Notes: a model not told the origin generated them from the sequence alone. Positions 25,279-33,911 are shown, counted from the first letter of the stretch. The stretch is DNA of 64,000 nt from Desulfovibrio sp. JC022 (GCF_010470665.1 NZ_VOPZ01000009.1:124001-188000); one strand, 5' to 3'. Translations and numbers: made by a program.

Positions 25279-25761
25279 CTACAGGTAACCGAGAGCAGCT
25301 TTCATTTCACCGGGAACAACTGCGTTCTCAGCAGGCTGAAGAGCTTTCCAGGAAGCACCGGCCTGTTTGCGGACATCCTTAACTTCGTCAAGGGTGAAAC
25401 CGGCGCGGGGAACTTCAAGACTCTGGCCTGCGTAAATCAGGTCAGGGTTCTTGATCTGGTCCCTGTTTGCTTTGTAAATAAGGGGCCACATGAAAGGATC
25501 ATTGTAAATCTGCTGATATTCAGCGATCCACCAGAGGCATTCGCCTTTGGTTACTACGTGGGAAGTGGGCAGAGTTTTGTACTCACTTTCGTAGATTTCC
25601 ATGGGAGTCGGGGGAACAACTTCAGCTGCTGGTTCTTCTTCAACAACTACAACTTCAGTTTCCTCTACAACCACAACCTCTTCCTGGGCAACCTGCTTTT
25701 TGGCACATCCCCATGTAAACATCAGGCTGAATGCGATTGCGAGCCAGATCAGTTTCTTCAT
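25279..25761 (-). CDS. LysM-domain lipoprotein
   Basis: 160 residues. Lipoprotein signal MKKLIWLAIAFSLMFTWGC (lipobox TWGC), then a Val/Glu-rich linker (VVVVEETEVVVVEEEP), then a LysM-like peptidoglycan-binding domain (about 65-120, HVVTKGECLWWIAEYQQIYN...NPDLIYAGQSLEVP). It probably tethers an envelope layer to peptidoglycan in the periplasm. ATG 25761 has GGAGG eight bases upstream; the TTG two codons earlier is less likely. Confidence 0.88.
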   Translation of the reverse strand: MKKLIWLAIAFSLMFTWGCAKKQVAQEEVVVVEETEVVVVEEEPAAEVVPPTPMEIYESEYKTLPTSHVVTKGECLWWIAEYQQIYNDPFMWPLIYKANRDQIKNPDLIYAGQSLEVPRAGFTLDEVKDVRKQAGASWKALQPAENAVVPGEMKAALGYL

Positions 25762-25817
25762 TTTCAAGGCCTCCTGCTATTTGAAATTTAGTACTTGGTA
25801 CCCGTAGTTTGCAATAG

Positions 25818-26588
25818 TTATACTTTAACTGTTTTCGTCCAATTATCAACAATTTCTTTTTCTTGCAACACCCTATGGTTGTTCGGGTTTAATTTGTAAG
25901 CCAGTCCGGTGGCCTCCACAGCCTTTTCCATCCAACCGCCCAGACGCAGGCTCCGTGAGGCTAAGACATAAAGCATTTCAGGCTCATCTTCGTATATGGT
26001 GTCGATAAGTAGTTCATATTCTTCACGAAAAACTTCGAGAATAAGATGGTTCTGGGAAAAAAGCAGCCTGCCCAAAAGGGCGTTATCCTTGTGGCTTTTA
26101 AGGTAAATAGGAAAAAGTTTGCGGCAGCGGGCAATAATAAATCTTATGCGGCTGATTTCCCTTTCCATACTTTCTTCGGTCTGTTCCACCACTTGTACAA
26201 AATCCTGCCCGATCATTGATTCCGGCAGGGTGGTGTCTTTTCCGCGCAGGTTTGAAAAAAGCGGTGCGTAATTGAGATTCTGGTAGGCATCCTCGCGCAG
26301 CTTGAAGGCTTCGTGAAAAATATAGCCCATTCCCCAGTCCAGAAAACGTCCGGAAAGTGGATCGCCTTCCTCATTGCGAAAGAGCAGGTGCGCAGTATCC
26401 TTGAGACGCCAGAGCAGCCCTTTGTTCATTTTGGTTCCGATAAGGTCGTCAAGAACTTCAAAACTAACGCTGCCTTCGCGGTCGAATGTTTCGAACTGTT
26501 CCTCCAGTGCGCTGCCCGCAAGGCAGAAATCCCTGAAAGTGTCACGGACAAACTCAGGTATTTTGGACATTATCCATGAGTTGGACAT
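25818..26588 (-). CDS. Conserved-looking hypothetical protein downstream of the Lon-like protease
   Basis: 256 residues, mainly alpha-helical, no signal peptide or membrane helix. The C-terminal 50 residues (ASRSLRLGGWMEKAVEATGLA...LNPNNHRVL) look like a single TPR-like helix pair. I do not recognise the rest. It begins 18 bp after the protease stop on the same strand, so the two are probably one operon; an adaptor or substrate role is conceivable but not shown. Confidence 0.65.
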   Translation of the reverse strand: MSNSWIMSKIPEFVRDTFRDFCLAGSALEEQFETFDREGSVSFEVLDDLIGTKMNKGLLWRLKDTAHLLFRNEEGDPLSGRFLDWGMGYIFHEAFKLREDAYQNLNYAPLFSNLRGKDTTLPESMIGQDFVQVVEQTEESMEREISRIRFIIARCRKLFPIYLKSHKDNALLGRLLFSQNHLILEVFREEYELLIDTIYEDEPEMLYVLASRSLRLGGWMEKAVEATGLAYKLNPNNHRVLQEKEIVDNWTKTVKV

Positions 26589-26606
26589 ATGAATTTCCTG
26601 TCGGGT

Positions 26607-29018
26607 TTATTTTTTACATTCTGCAAGTCTGGCCAGCTTTGCCAGTTCCGCCAGCCTGTCATCCGCTTTGCGGTAAAGTGTTCCTTCCGGGAATTTGCCG
26701 TCTTCACCCCGGACTCCGGCTTCCATTCCGGTGAGGATATAAATGGCCTCTTCAATGGTTTTGACCGGGTAAATGTGGAATTCTCCGCTTTCCACAGCCT
26801 GAACAACCTCGCTCCTGAGCATGAGATTTACCACATTATCCGCCGGAATGAGAACACCCTGTTTGCCGTTTAATCCCCGGCGGCGGCAGACCTCAAAAAA
26901 ACCTTCAATTTTTCGGCTGACTCCGCCCACGGCCATGATGGAGCCGGACTGACTCACCGCTCCGGTGAAGGCATAGTCGAATTTGATGGGTACCCCGGAG
27001 ATTCCGGAAAGCAATGAGGCCAGCTCGGCCCCGGAAGCGGAGTCTCCTTCGATTCCGGCATAGCTCTGTTCAAAACAGAGGGACCCGGTAAGCACGATGG
27101 GTTTGTCCTGTGCAAAAAGTCCCACGAGGTAACTTTTAATAATCATCATCCCTTTGGTATGGATGGGACCGCCCATACGGGCTTCACGTTCAAGGTCGAG
27201 AATACCGCCGTGACCCACGCCGACGGTGCAGGATATCTGGTGCGGCAGGCCGAATTCGTAATTACCGAACAGGGTAACAGAAAGTCCGTTGGCCCGTCCG
27301 ACTCCCTCGCCGGAGGTTTCCACCTTGATGACCTCGCGGTCATACTCATTCATGTATTCATCTTCATAAAGATTGGAGCGGAAGTCTTTCATGGATATGG
27401 CTTCTTCCAGTGCGGGAAGATCCACATTTTCTTTGCCGTCCAGCTTTGCCAGTGCCGAGGCTTCGACCATCATTTCCTTGATTAACGGAATGCGTAGGGA
27501 AAGTTTCTTCTGGTCTTCAGCCAGACGGCTGGAGTAATCCACCACCCTTGCCAGTGAATCCTGTTTAAAGGGCAGCAGCTTGGAATCCTGAATAATTTTG
27601 CCCAGCACCCGGACAAACCGTTCTACGTTGTCCGGCTCACGCTCAGCACTGAGTTGCATGTGGGCCTTGAGCTTGAAATATTTACCGAACCTTTCGTCAT
27701 TATATAATAATATTTCGTATGTTTCTTCGGAACCGATGAGAATCACGGTCAGATCAAGCGGGATAGGTTCCGGCTCAATAGTTTTGGTACGAATCTGATC
27801 CCCATCACCGGGATCTTCAATTTTGGCCTGACCGGTGCGCAGGGCGCGTAACAATCCTTCCCAAGAGGAGGGAGTGCTCAAAATATCATCGACATAGACA
27901 ATAAGGTACCCGTGGTTGGCCTTGTGGATGGCCCCGGCCCGGATAAGGGTGAAGTCCGTATATAGGGCACCCATTTCAGATTCACGTTCAATGGAACCGA
28001 GCAGGTTGAACAGGGTCGGGTGGTCGGCCATAACCACCGGGGCGCCTTCGGTCTTGCTGTTGTCCACCAGCAGATTGACTTCAAAGCGCGAGAAAAGTTC
28101 TTCCATCGGTGAGGCTTCCGGAAGCTGTAAGCCGGGGATAGGTGAAGCCGGCTGTGGTTCCTTGGGCATGAACAGTTCAATATTATCAAGCAGTTCTTCT
28201 TCAAGTTCACCCAGATAGCCCTTTATCTTGTCGAATTCATCAAATTTTTCATGTAGCGGGGCCAGCAGATCCTTGAGCAGTTCCTTGGCAGAATCCTGAT
28301 GCAGTTTACGTTCATCTTTGCGGAAACCTTCTTCAGTTTTACTGATGCGACGCAGGATGGTGGTCATCTCAGCCAGCAGGTCGTCAGCGGCATTGCGCAG
28401 AGTTTTGCGCATATCAGGATCAAGACGTTCGAATTCGTCATCGTTCAGGATGCGTCCTTCTATCAGCGGGATCAAGGTCAGTCCGCCGTGATCGTCAATT
28501 TCAAGACTGAAGCCACGTTCTTTAGCCAGATCTTCCATGTTGCTGAAAAGGCCTTCCCGCTCATCTTGAAAAGTGCGTGAAATCTGTTCAAGGGCTTTTA
28601 CGTGGGGCTCGCGTTCAAACCATGTGGGAAGTTGTTCCTTGATCTGGTTTACTGCTTCGGACATGGCATCTTTGAACTCTTGTCCGCGTCCGGCCGGCAG
28701 GCTGACTGAAATGGGATGGTCCTGCTGTGAAAAGTTATGCAGGTAAAGCTGGTCCGGCGGGGTATCCTGTTTCGCGGCACGCAGCTGGAAATATTCACGG
28801 GCAAAGTAACTTCTGCCGAGATTGGGATCACCGGAGAGATAAAGGTTGTGACAGGTTCCTTTAATGGCAAGAGCCATGCGGAAAGCCTGTAGTGCCCGCG
28901 GTTGAAACTGGTCGTAATCGTATTTTGATTCGGGTATTTCGTTGCTGGAAATATATTTAATTTCAGACGGCTTTTGTTTGGAGCTGAGTCTGTCCAGAGT
29001 CAATTCATTGATAGTCAT
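26607..29018 (-). CDS. Lon-family (COG1067, LonB-like) ATP-dependent protease
   Basis: 803 residues. An N-terminal AAA-type domain, a helical insertion (about 150-290) and a C-terminal S16 Lon protease domain with the catalytic Ser in GIEGDSASGAELASLLS and Lys in GGVSRKIEGF. No membrane helix is present, so it is cytoplasmic, unlike archaeal LonB. The P-loop reads SGDPNLGRSYF: Arg where Walker A normally has Lys. The Walker B-like segment GYLIVYVDDIL has Asp-Asp. ATPase strength is therefore uncertain. It starts near a Rex-type operator (29133), so redox control is possible. Substrates unknown. Confidence 0.88.
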   Translation of the reverse strand: MTINELTLDRLSSKQKPSEIKYISSNEIPESKYDYDQFQPRALQAFRMALAIKGTCHNLYLSGDPNLGRSYFAREYFQLRAAKQDTPPDQLYLHNFSQQDHPISVSLPAGRGQEFKDAMSEAVNQIKEQLPTWFEREPHVKALEQISRTFQDEREGLFSNMEDLAKERGFSLEIDDHGGLTLIPLIEGRILNDDEFERLDPDMRKTLRNAADDLLAEMTTILRRISKTEEGFRKDERKLHQDSAKELLKDLLAPLHEKFDEFDKIKGYLGELEEELLDNIELFMPKEPQPASPIPGLQLPEASPMEELFSRFEVNLLVDNSKTEGAPVVMADHPTLFNLLGSIERESEMGALYTDFTLIRAGAIHKANHGYLIVYVDDILSTPSSWEGLLRALRTGQAKIEDPGDGDQIRTKTIEPEPIPLDLTVILIGSEETYEILLYNDERFGKYFKLKAHMQLSAEREPDNVERFVRVLGKIIQDSKLLPFKQDSLARVVDYSSRLAEDQKKLSLRIPLIKEMMVEASALAKLDGKENVDLPALEEAISMKDFRSNLYEDEYMNEYDREVIKVETSGEGVGRANGLSVTLFGNYEFGLPHQISCTVGVGHGGILDLEREARMGGPIHTKGMMIIKSYLVGLFAQDKPIVLTGSLCFEQSYAGIEGDSASGAELASLLSGISGVPIKFDYAFTGAVSQSGSIMAVGGVSRKIEGFFEVCRRRGLNGKQGVLIPADNVVNLMLRSEVVQAVESGEFHIYPVKTIEEAIYILTGMEAGVRGEDGKFPEGTLYRKADDRLAELAKLARLAECKK

Positions 29019-29132
29019 ATTTAGTATTCTTCCTGTATTAAATCTGTATCCGGTTAGAGTTATAAGACTTACGTGGATATGAAAAAAAAGTCACTCTGTA
29101 GGATTCAGGTTTGTTTATACCCTAGTTGCTGA

Positions 29133-29150
29133 TTGTGAAATTTTTTACAA
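29133..29150. promoter_or_regulatory. Rex operator upstream of the atp operon
   Basis: TTGTGAAATTTTTTACAA fits the inverted repeat TTGTGAA-N4-TTCACAA described for Rex, with one change in the right arm. A TATAAT lies 13 bases downstream, so bound Rex would cover the promoter. The atp genes are an established Rex target in Desulfovibrio. The site could also affect the divergent Lon-like gene. Confidence 0.8.
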
Positions 29151-29353
29151 ATACAAAAAAGCTATAATTTTGAATACTTATGTAGAATTTATAGCGAAAA
29201 AAGAGTTGAATATGCGTTCAAAATTGATTTTGCAGTTGCGCGCGGGGCTATTCAGGGCTATGAAATTCAGGTGCTTTTAGTTGCGAGGTGGGTTCCTCTG
29301 CTGATCTTTGGAATAAAATTTCAGTTAAATAGAGCTTCTGGATAAAGAATCCG

Positions 29354-29382
29354 TTGACTCTTATTTGAGGGTTGTGCTAGAC
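29354..29382 (+). promoter_or_regulatory. Candidate sigma-70 promoter for atpZ
   Basis: TTGACT, 16-17 bases, then GCTAGA/CTAGAC. It is a fair match only; the TATAAT at 29163 is the main alternative. Confidence 0.35.
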
Positions 29383-29402
29383 GGGACTCACTTGTGAAGG
29401 TT

Positions 29403-29424
29403 TGCGCAAAGTCCGCTTTGCGCA
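29403..29424 (+). other. Hairpin in the atp leader
   Basis: TGCGCAAAG, TCCG, CTTTGCGCA: a perfect 9-bp stem about 40 bases before atpZ, with no T-run. Possible mRNA stability or translation element. Confidence 0.55.
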
Positions 29425-29464
29425 GCAAATTCCATCCCGGATAAAATAAAGGACCGGAAGCAAC

Positions 29465-29734
29465 ATGTTCTTCTTAAATGGGAATAAAGAGACCTTCGAT
29501 CTGCTCGGCAATGCCGCTACGATTGGAACTCATCTGGTTGTCTCCACCTTTGTCGGGTTGGGTATCGGGTGGTATCTCGATAAATGGTTGGGAACGAAGC
29601 CTTGGCTTCTAATTGTTTTCTTGTGTTTCGGAATCGCTGCCGGCTTCAAGAACGTATTCGATGAAGTTCAGCGCATTCAGAAAAAGGATCAGGGGAAAGG
29701 TCCAGAAACCAATGAAAATAAATCAGAAGATTGA
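29465..29734 (+). CDS. atpZ: AtpZ/AtpI-family ATP synthase accessory protein
   Basis: 89 residues with two membrane helices (about 15-40 and 48-66): THLVVSTFVGLGIGWYLDKWLGTKPWLLIVF and then FGIAAGFKNVFDEVQ. This is the pattern of the F0F1-ATPase subunit (AtpZ/AtpI) family, which includes AtpZ and gene-1-like proteins that help assemble the c-ring or move Mg2+/Ca2+. A charged tail overlaps the start of the next gene. It is first in the F0 operon. Confidence 0.85.
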   Translation: MFFLNGNKETFDLLGNAATIGTHLVVSTFVGLGIGWYLDKWLGTKPWLLIVFLCFGIAAGFKNVFDEVQRIQKKDQGKGPETNENKSED

Positions 29735-30134
29735 ATCATTCCTCCACAGGCGGGGCTTCACTCATCCGGACGTACGCAGTCTGGTGCGAAATCAATTGTA
29801 CCTTGCTGCCGGAACATGTCTTATCGCTGCAATAGTATCCATCGGGTTTGCCCCCTGGGCACTGGGTCTGGCAGCAGGAGCGGTTCTAGTTACGTTCAAC
29901 TTCTGGTCGCTGGCCAAGTTCGGTCAGCATCTGGCTTACATGCGCAAGGGCGCGGTTGTGTCCTTGTTAATTCGCTTCTACGGTCGGCTCATTTTATCTG
30001 GGCTGGCTATCTACGGGCTAATAGTCTGGGGACAGTGTTCTATATACGCTCTTCTGGCAGGTCTTAGTACGGTAGTTGTGAATGCGATATTTTGGGGCGT
30101 AGCCGGGTTACGGCAAAAAGTGAAGGAGGCATAA
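29712..30134 (+). CDS. atpI: ATP synthase subunit I (AtpI)
   Basis: 140 residues, four predicted membrane helices (about 28-48, 50-68, 82-102, 106-126) after a short cytoplasmic start. Size, topology and place between atpZ and atpB fit ATP synthase I, the c-ring assembly factor; sequence conservation in this family is low. ATG 29712 lies within the last codons of atpZ and is preceded by a GGGGAAAGG stretch. The reading frame stays open further upstream, but that part duplicates atpZ coding sequence in another frame. Confidence 0.8.
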   Translation: MKINQKIESFLHRRGFTHPDVRSLVRNQLYLAAGTCLIAAIVSIGFAPWALGLAAGAVLVTFNFWSLAKFGQHLAYMRKGAVVSLLIRFYGRLILSGLAIYGLIVWGQCSIYALLAGLSTVVVNAIFWGVAGLRQKVKEA

Positions 30135-30139
30135 GGATC

Positions 30140-30826
30140 ATGGCTGGAGGTTTACCACATCCATTATTGATCATGACAGAGCTTAACAATGCTCTGGGAA
30201 CTCACATCCCCAACCACGTGTGGTACACATGGTTCGGAATGAGTGTTCTTTTTGTACTGGGTTTCATCGTATCCAGAAGGCTCAGTCTGGTTCCCGGCGG
30301 GGTGCAGAACCTTGCCGAGATTATCATCGGGGGACTGGAAGATTTTGTCGTCAGTAACGTCGGTGAGGGCGGACGTCAGGTTTTCCCTTTCATGTGTACT
30401 CTTTTTGTATACATCCTCGTACTGAACCTCATGGGTCTTGTTCCCGGTTTTGACGCTCCTACAGCGAACGTCAATACCAACGCAGCGATGGCTGTATGTA
30501 CTTTTCTTTATTATAACTATATTGGTCTCAAACTTCATGGGGCCGGTTACATCAAGCATTTCATGGGCCCGATTCCGGCTCTTGCTCCCTTGATGTTTAT
30601 CATCGAAGTGGTTTCCCACATCTCCCGTCCGCTTTCGCTTACACTGCGTCTGTTCGGTAACATCCGGGGTGAGGAAATCGTTCTCGTACTTCTGTTCCTG
30701 CTTGCACCTGTAGTTTCCACCCTGCCCATGTACTTCCTGTTCATGCTGGCAAAGGTTATCCAGGCTTTCATTTTCTTCATGCTGACCATGATTTATCTGA
30801 AAGGTTCTCTGGAAGAAGCTCACTAG
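30140..30826 (+). CDS. atpB: F0 ATP synthase subunit a
   Basis: 228 residues, membrane stator subunit that forms the ion half-channels. The essential Arg lies in SLTLRLFGNIRGEE, and the last helix region (FMLAKVIQAFIFFMLTMIYL) with its Gln is typical. Start at 30140 follows GGAGG (plus AAGGA closer by). It precedes atpE. No gene for subunit b, delta or the F1 part is present here, so these must be elsewhere in the genome. Confidence 0.95.
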   Translation: MAGGLPHPLLIMTELNNALGTHIPNHVWYTWFGMSVLFVLGFIVSRRLSLVPGGVQNLAEIIIGGLEDFVVSNVGEGGRQVFPFMCTLFVYILVLNLMGLVPGFDAPTANVNTNAAMAVCTFLYYNYIGLKLHGAGYIKHFMGPIPALAPLMFIIEVVSHISRPLSLTLRLFGNIRGEEIVLVLLFLLAPVVSTLPMYFLFMLAKVIQAFIFFMLTMIYLKGSLEEAH

Positions 30827-30877
30827 GATTCAGGTACACTTAATTTTGGGGAAATGGTCTAACGACCTGTTAAATAA

Positions 30878-31225
<348 letters not shown>

Positions 31226-31247
31226 TCTTAAGGATTTGGAAATATTT

Positions 31248-31276
31248 AAAGGAGGTCTTCGGACCTCCTTTTTTTT
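31248..31276 (+). terminator. Terminator of the F0 operon
   Basis: AAAGGAGGTC, TTCG, GACCTCCTTT and a T-run. A stable tetraloop terminator right after atpE. Confidence 0.93.
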
Positions 31277-31285
31277 CCGCAAGTA

Positions 31286-31303
31286 TTGTTAATTTTTTCA
31301 CAT
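31286..31303. promoter_or_regulatory. Rex operator upstream of rex
   Basis: TTGTTAATTTTTTCACAT, an inverted repeat close to the Rex consensus TTGTGAA-N4-TTCACAA. It lies 40 bases before a TATAAT (31343-31348) and suggests autoregulation. Confidence 0.7.
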
Positions 31304-31342
31304 ATTTTGATGCCGGTATCGGGGTTTTACAGGCATTAAGGC

Positions 31343-31348
31343 TATAAT
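31343..31348 (+). promoter_or_regulatory. -10 element of the rex promoter
   Basis: A perfect TATAAT in the spacer; the -35 region is weak. It would give a leader of about 225 bases before rex. Confidence 0.5.
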
Positions 31349-31354
31349 CCCCTG

Positions 31355-31579
31355 CATAAATTAATATTATGCGATTAACGGGGTAGCCGAAACCAAGGGT
31401 TTTAGTGTATATAAATCTAATGGAAGGTGGCGGAAAAGGTTGCTTTCGCATCCACTCTCCAGTAGGGGAGTGAGCGAACTTGCGAGGGAAGGTGTTGGTC
31501 TTTCCGGACCTCTGAACCTTTAACTACCAGCCGAGACTTTTCGGGCAAGTGCATTTGTCATGGAAAATAGGAAACTAAA
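31355..31579 (+). other. Structured leader or small RNA region before rex
   Basis: A 225-base non-coding stretch rich in potential stems: GCATAA/TTATGC near 31355, GTGG...CCAC with inner pairs near 31425-31455, CACTCTCC/GGGGAGTG near 31453-31472, and GGTC/GACC near 31497-31510. I compared it by eye with common riboswitch and small RNA signatures and found no match. It may be a rex 5' leader or a separate small RNA. Confidence 0.4.
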
Positions 31580-32209
31580 GTGAAAACCCAGAATATCCCC
31601 AAAGCGACCATTAAAAGGCTTGCTGTTTACATACAGGTTCTGACAGGACTCAAACGGGACGGAGTAGAGGTTATATCCTCGGAGAAACTGGCCCGGGCCT
31701 GTTCGGTTAATCCTTCTCAGATTCGTAAGGATCTGGCATATTTCGGTGAATTCGGTGTGCGTGGCGTTGGCTATTACGTGCACGAGCTCATCTCTTCAAT
31801 CAAGCAGTCCCTCGGTGTTGACCGGGTTTGGGGCTGTGCTCTTGTTGGCGTCGGTAACCTCGGGCGTGCTTTGTTGCGCCATAAGGAATTTGCCCTGCGT
31901 GGTTTTTCCATTCGCGCCGCTTTTGACTGCGACCCCTATAAAATCGGGGAAGTTGTTTCCGGACTTGAGGTTGTCTGCACCCGCCAGTTCAAGGCAAGAG
32001 TTGAAGAGTTGGGCCTTGAGATTGGAATTATCACCACCCCGCCGGAAAGGGCGCAGCGCGCTGCGAACTATCTTGTTGACGGTGGTATTAAGGGAATTGT
32101 CAACTTTGCTCAGGCGAGGATCGATGTTCCTAAAAATGTTCCGGTTGAATATGTTGACTTCACCCACCACTTTTATTCCGTAGCTTTTAATATTAGCTCT
32201 ATGGAATAA
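31580..32209 (+). CDS. rex: Redox-sensing transcriptional repressor Rex
   Basis: 209 residues. A winged-helix N-terminal domain (SEKLARACSVNPSQIRKDLAYFGEFG, the Rex DNA-binding signature) and a Rossmann domain with GVGNLGRALL that senses the NADH/NAD+ ratio; the C-terminal domain-swap helix ends with HHFYSVAFN. When NADH is high Rex leaves its operators. In Desulfovibrio it controls atp and other energy genes, and here two operator-like sites lie upstream of atp and of rex itself. GTG start at 31580 with AGGAAA upstream. Confidence 0.95.
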   Translation: MKTQNIPKATIKRLAVYIQVLTGLKRDGVEVISSEKLARACSVNPSQIRKDLAYFGEFGVRGVGYYVHELISSIKQSLGVDRVWGCALVGVGNLGRALLRHKEFALRGFSIRAAFDCDPYKIGEVVSGLEVVCTRQFKARVEELGLEIGIITTPPERAQRAANYLVDGGIKGIVNFAQARIDVPKNVPVEYVDFTHHFYSVAFNISSME

Positions 32210-32238
32210 TCAGTTTATACAAATCAGTAAGAAACGAA

Positions 32239-32276
32239 TCCCCTGCGGCATTAAGTCGCAGGGGATTTTTTATTTT
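32239..32276. terminator. Terminator between rex and the convergent regulator
   Basis: TCCCCTGCG and CGCAGGGGA with a nine-base loop and then TTTTTTATTTT. It overlaps the stop codon of the opposite gene by two bases. Confidence 0.88.
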
Positions 32277-33750
32277 ATTCCACAGAGTACTGCTTCTTGA
32301 TATTGTGTTTTTTCAAGAGTGCATAAAGTCTGGATACCGATATTCCGGATATTCCGGCTGCCTTTGCCATATTGGCCTGGCTGATGAGCACTAATTGTTC
32401 AAGGTAGATTCTTTCGGCATTGTTGACTGCTTCCTCCCGGTAATCTTTGAAAAGAGGAAGTTTATTTGAAGCAGGTACTGTTACTTGAGGCAGGACGATT
32501 TCTTCGTTTTGGCCTAGAGGTTTGCGGGCTTTATTACCCTTGATCAGAGTCAGGCTGTTGCGGGTTTCATGCTTGGGCAGCACCGCAGCCTGAGCTGCTG
32601 ATACACGCAGCCTGACCGGAAGGTGGATGGGCAGAAATTCTCCGGCACCGGGATTTGAAGTGAAGACCTGCTCCAGTACGTTGAAAAGTTCACGCACATT
32701 CCCCGGCCATGGAAATGATTTGAGGGCATCGAGAAATTCATCTGATATGGCGATGGGCGGGGCGTTGAAGTCAGCAGCCAGCTTGTTCAGATAGTAGCGG
32801 GACAGCCTGTGAATATCTTCGCCGCGTTGCCTTAAAGGGGGTAGTTCTATGGTGAAGGCCTGCAATCTGTAGAGCAGGTCCTGCCTGAAGCGTCCACTCT
32901 GGACCAAGGCATCAAGGTCGCGATTTGTTGCAGCTACCAGTCTGAAATCACTTAGTCTTTCTTCATTTCCGCCAACGGGGCGATAGGTGCGTTCCTGTAA
33001 TACTCTGAGAAATGATTTTTGCAGGGAGACCGGGAGTTCGCCTACTTCATCCAGAAAAAGGGTTCCGCCGTCTGCCTTGGCAATCAGTCCTTCCTGACTT
33101 TTGTCCGCACTGGTAAACGCTCCCCGTTCGTGTCCAAATAGAATTGATTCAACAAGATTTTCCGGGATTGATGCGCAGTCAACAATAATGAAGGGGCCGT
33201 TACGGCGCATGCTGTTGTCATGAACAGCCCGAGCGAAAAGTTCTTTGCCAGTACCTGTTTCGCCGAGCAGGAGTACCCCTACATGGCTTTCTGCGGCCTT
33301 TGCAGCCTGACCGAGACAACGGACTATAGAGTCCGAGCGACCTACAATGTTGTGGTGCCCGAGTTTTGGGCTGGAAGATTGTTTTTCGCTGCGGTACTGG
33401 AAGACCCTTTTCATATGCAGCATGTATTCTTCTTGACTGGCAGGCTTGGCAATATAGTCCCAAGCACCTGAATTAATAGCCAGTTCCGCACCTTTAGAAT
33501 CACCTTTGCCTGTGATGATGATAACTTCCGGCATGTTGTTCAGTTGCTGTAATTCAGGCAGGGCATCAAGTCCGTTGCCATCGGGCAGGATAACATCAAG
33601 AAAGACAACGTCAAAACGTTCTTCTTGGGCAAGTGTCAGCCCCTTCTTGAGGGTGAGGGCTTTTTCCCCATTGTGGTTCAGGGCTTCGGCTATGGCGATC
33701 AGCAGTTCTCCGATAAACGGGTCATCATCAATAATTAGGACATTGGCCAT
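32275..33750 (-). CDS. Sigma-54-type response regulator with variant GAFTSA loop
   Basis: 491 residues: receiver (phospho-acceptor D52 in FLDVILP), AAA+ domain (Walker A GETGTGKE near 162-169, LFLDEVGELP) and a Fis-type helix-turn-helix after a linker of about 90 residues. The loop that touches sigma-54 reads GAFTSA (209-214) instead of GAFTGA. A change at this Gly can weaken or alter sigma-54 contact, so it may be a modified activator or act differently. No histidine kinase is adjacent, making it an orphan regulator. It is convergent with rex. Confidence 0.9.
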   Translation of the reverse strand: MANVLIIDDDPFIGELLIAIAEALNHNGEKALTLKKGLTLAQEERFDVVFLDVILPDGNGLDALPELQQLNNMPEVIIITGKGDSKGAELAINSGAWDYIAKPASQEEYMLHMKRVFQYRSEKQSSSPKLGHHNIVGRSDSIVRCLGQAAKAAESHVGVLLLGETGTGKELFARAVHDNSMRRNGPFIIVDCASIPENLVESILFGHERGAFTSADKSQEGLIAKADGGTLFLDEVGELPVSLQKSFLRVLQERTYRPVGGNEERLSDFRLVAATNRDLDALVQSGRFRQDLLYRLQAFTIELPPLRQRGEDIHRLSRYYLNKLAADFNAPPIAISDEFLDALKSFPWPGNVRELFNVLEQVFTSNPGAGEFLPIHLPVRLRVSAAQAAVLPKHETRNSLTLIKGNKARKPLGQNEEIVLPQVTVPASNKLPLFKDYREEAVNNAERIYLEQLVLISQANMAKAAGISGISVSRLYALLKKHNIKKQYSVE

Positions 33751-33882
33751 CTGTTGTTCCGATTGATTTTCAGTGAAGTATAATGTTAATAATCGAGCGT
33801 GGTTTCTAGCATATGAGCATACGTTCCTGTGCTAATCAACTGTTTTTGTTTTTTTCATTGACTGTTAAAAAATCTTTATTTA

Positions 33883-33911
33883 GTTGATAAGTCAACAGTT
33901 GACTAATCAAC
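33883..33911. promoter_or_regulatory. MarR-type operator
   Basis: Arms GTTGATAAGTCAAC and GTTGACTAATCAAC around one central base, 13 of 14 positions symmetric. Each arm is itself an inverted repeat of GTTGA/TCAAC. It lies just before marR and overlaps a plausible promoter (TTGACT at 33858), which fits self-repression. Confidence 0.75.

Larger units (their letters stand above)
29019..29464. other. Divergent regulatory region between the Lon-like gene and the atp operon
   Basis: 446 bases without a gene. It contains a Rex-type operator at 29133-29150, a TATAAT hexamer at 29163-29168 (plus), a TATAAA-like element on the minus strand near 29113, a second candidate plus promoter at 29354-29382, and a perfect hairpin at 29403-29424 close to atpZ. 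Confidence 0.6.
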
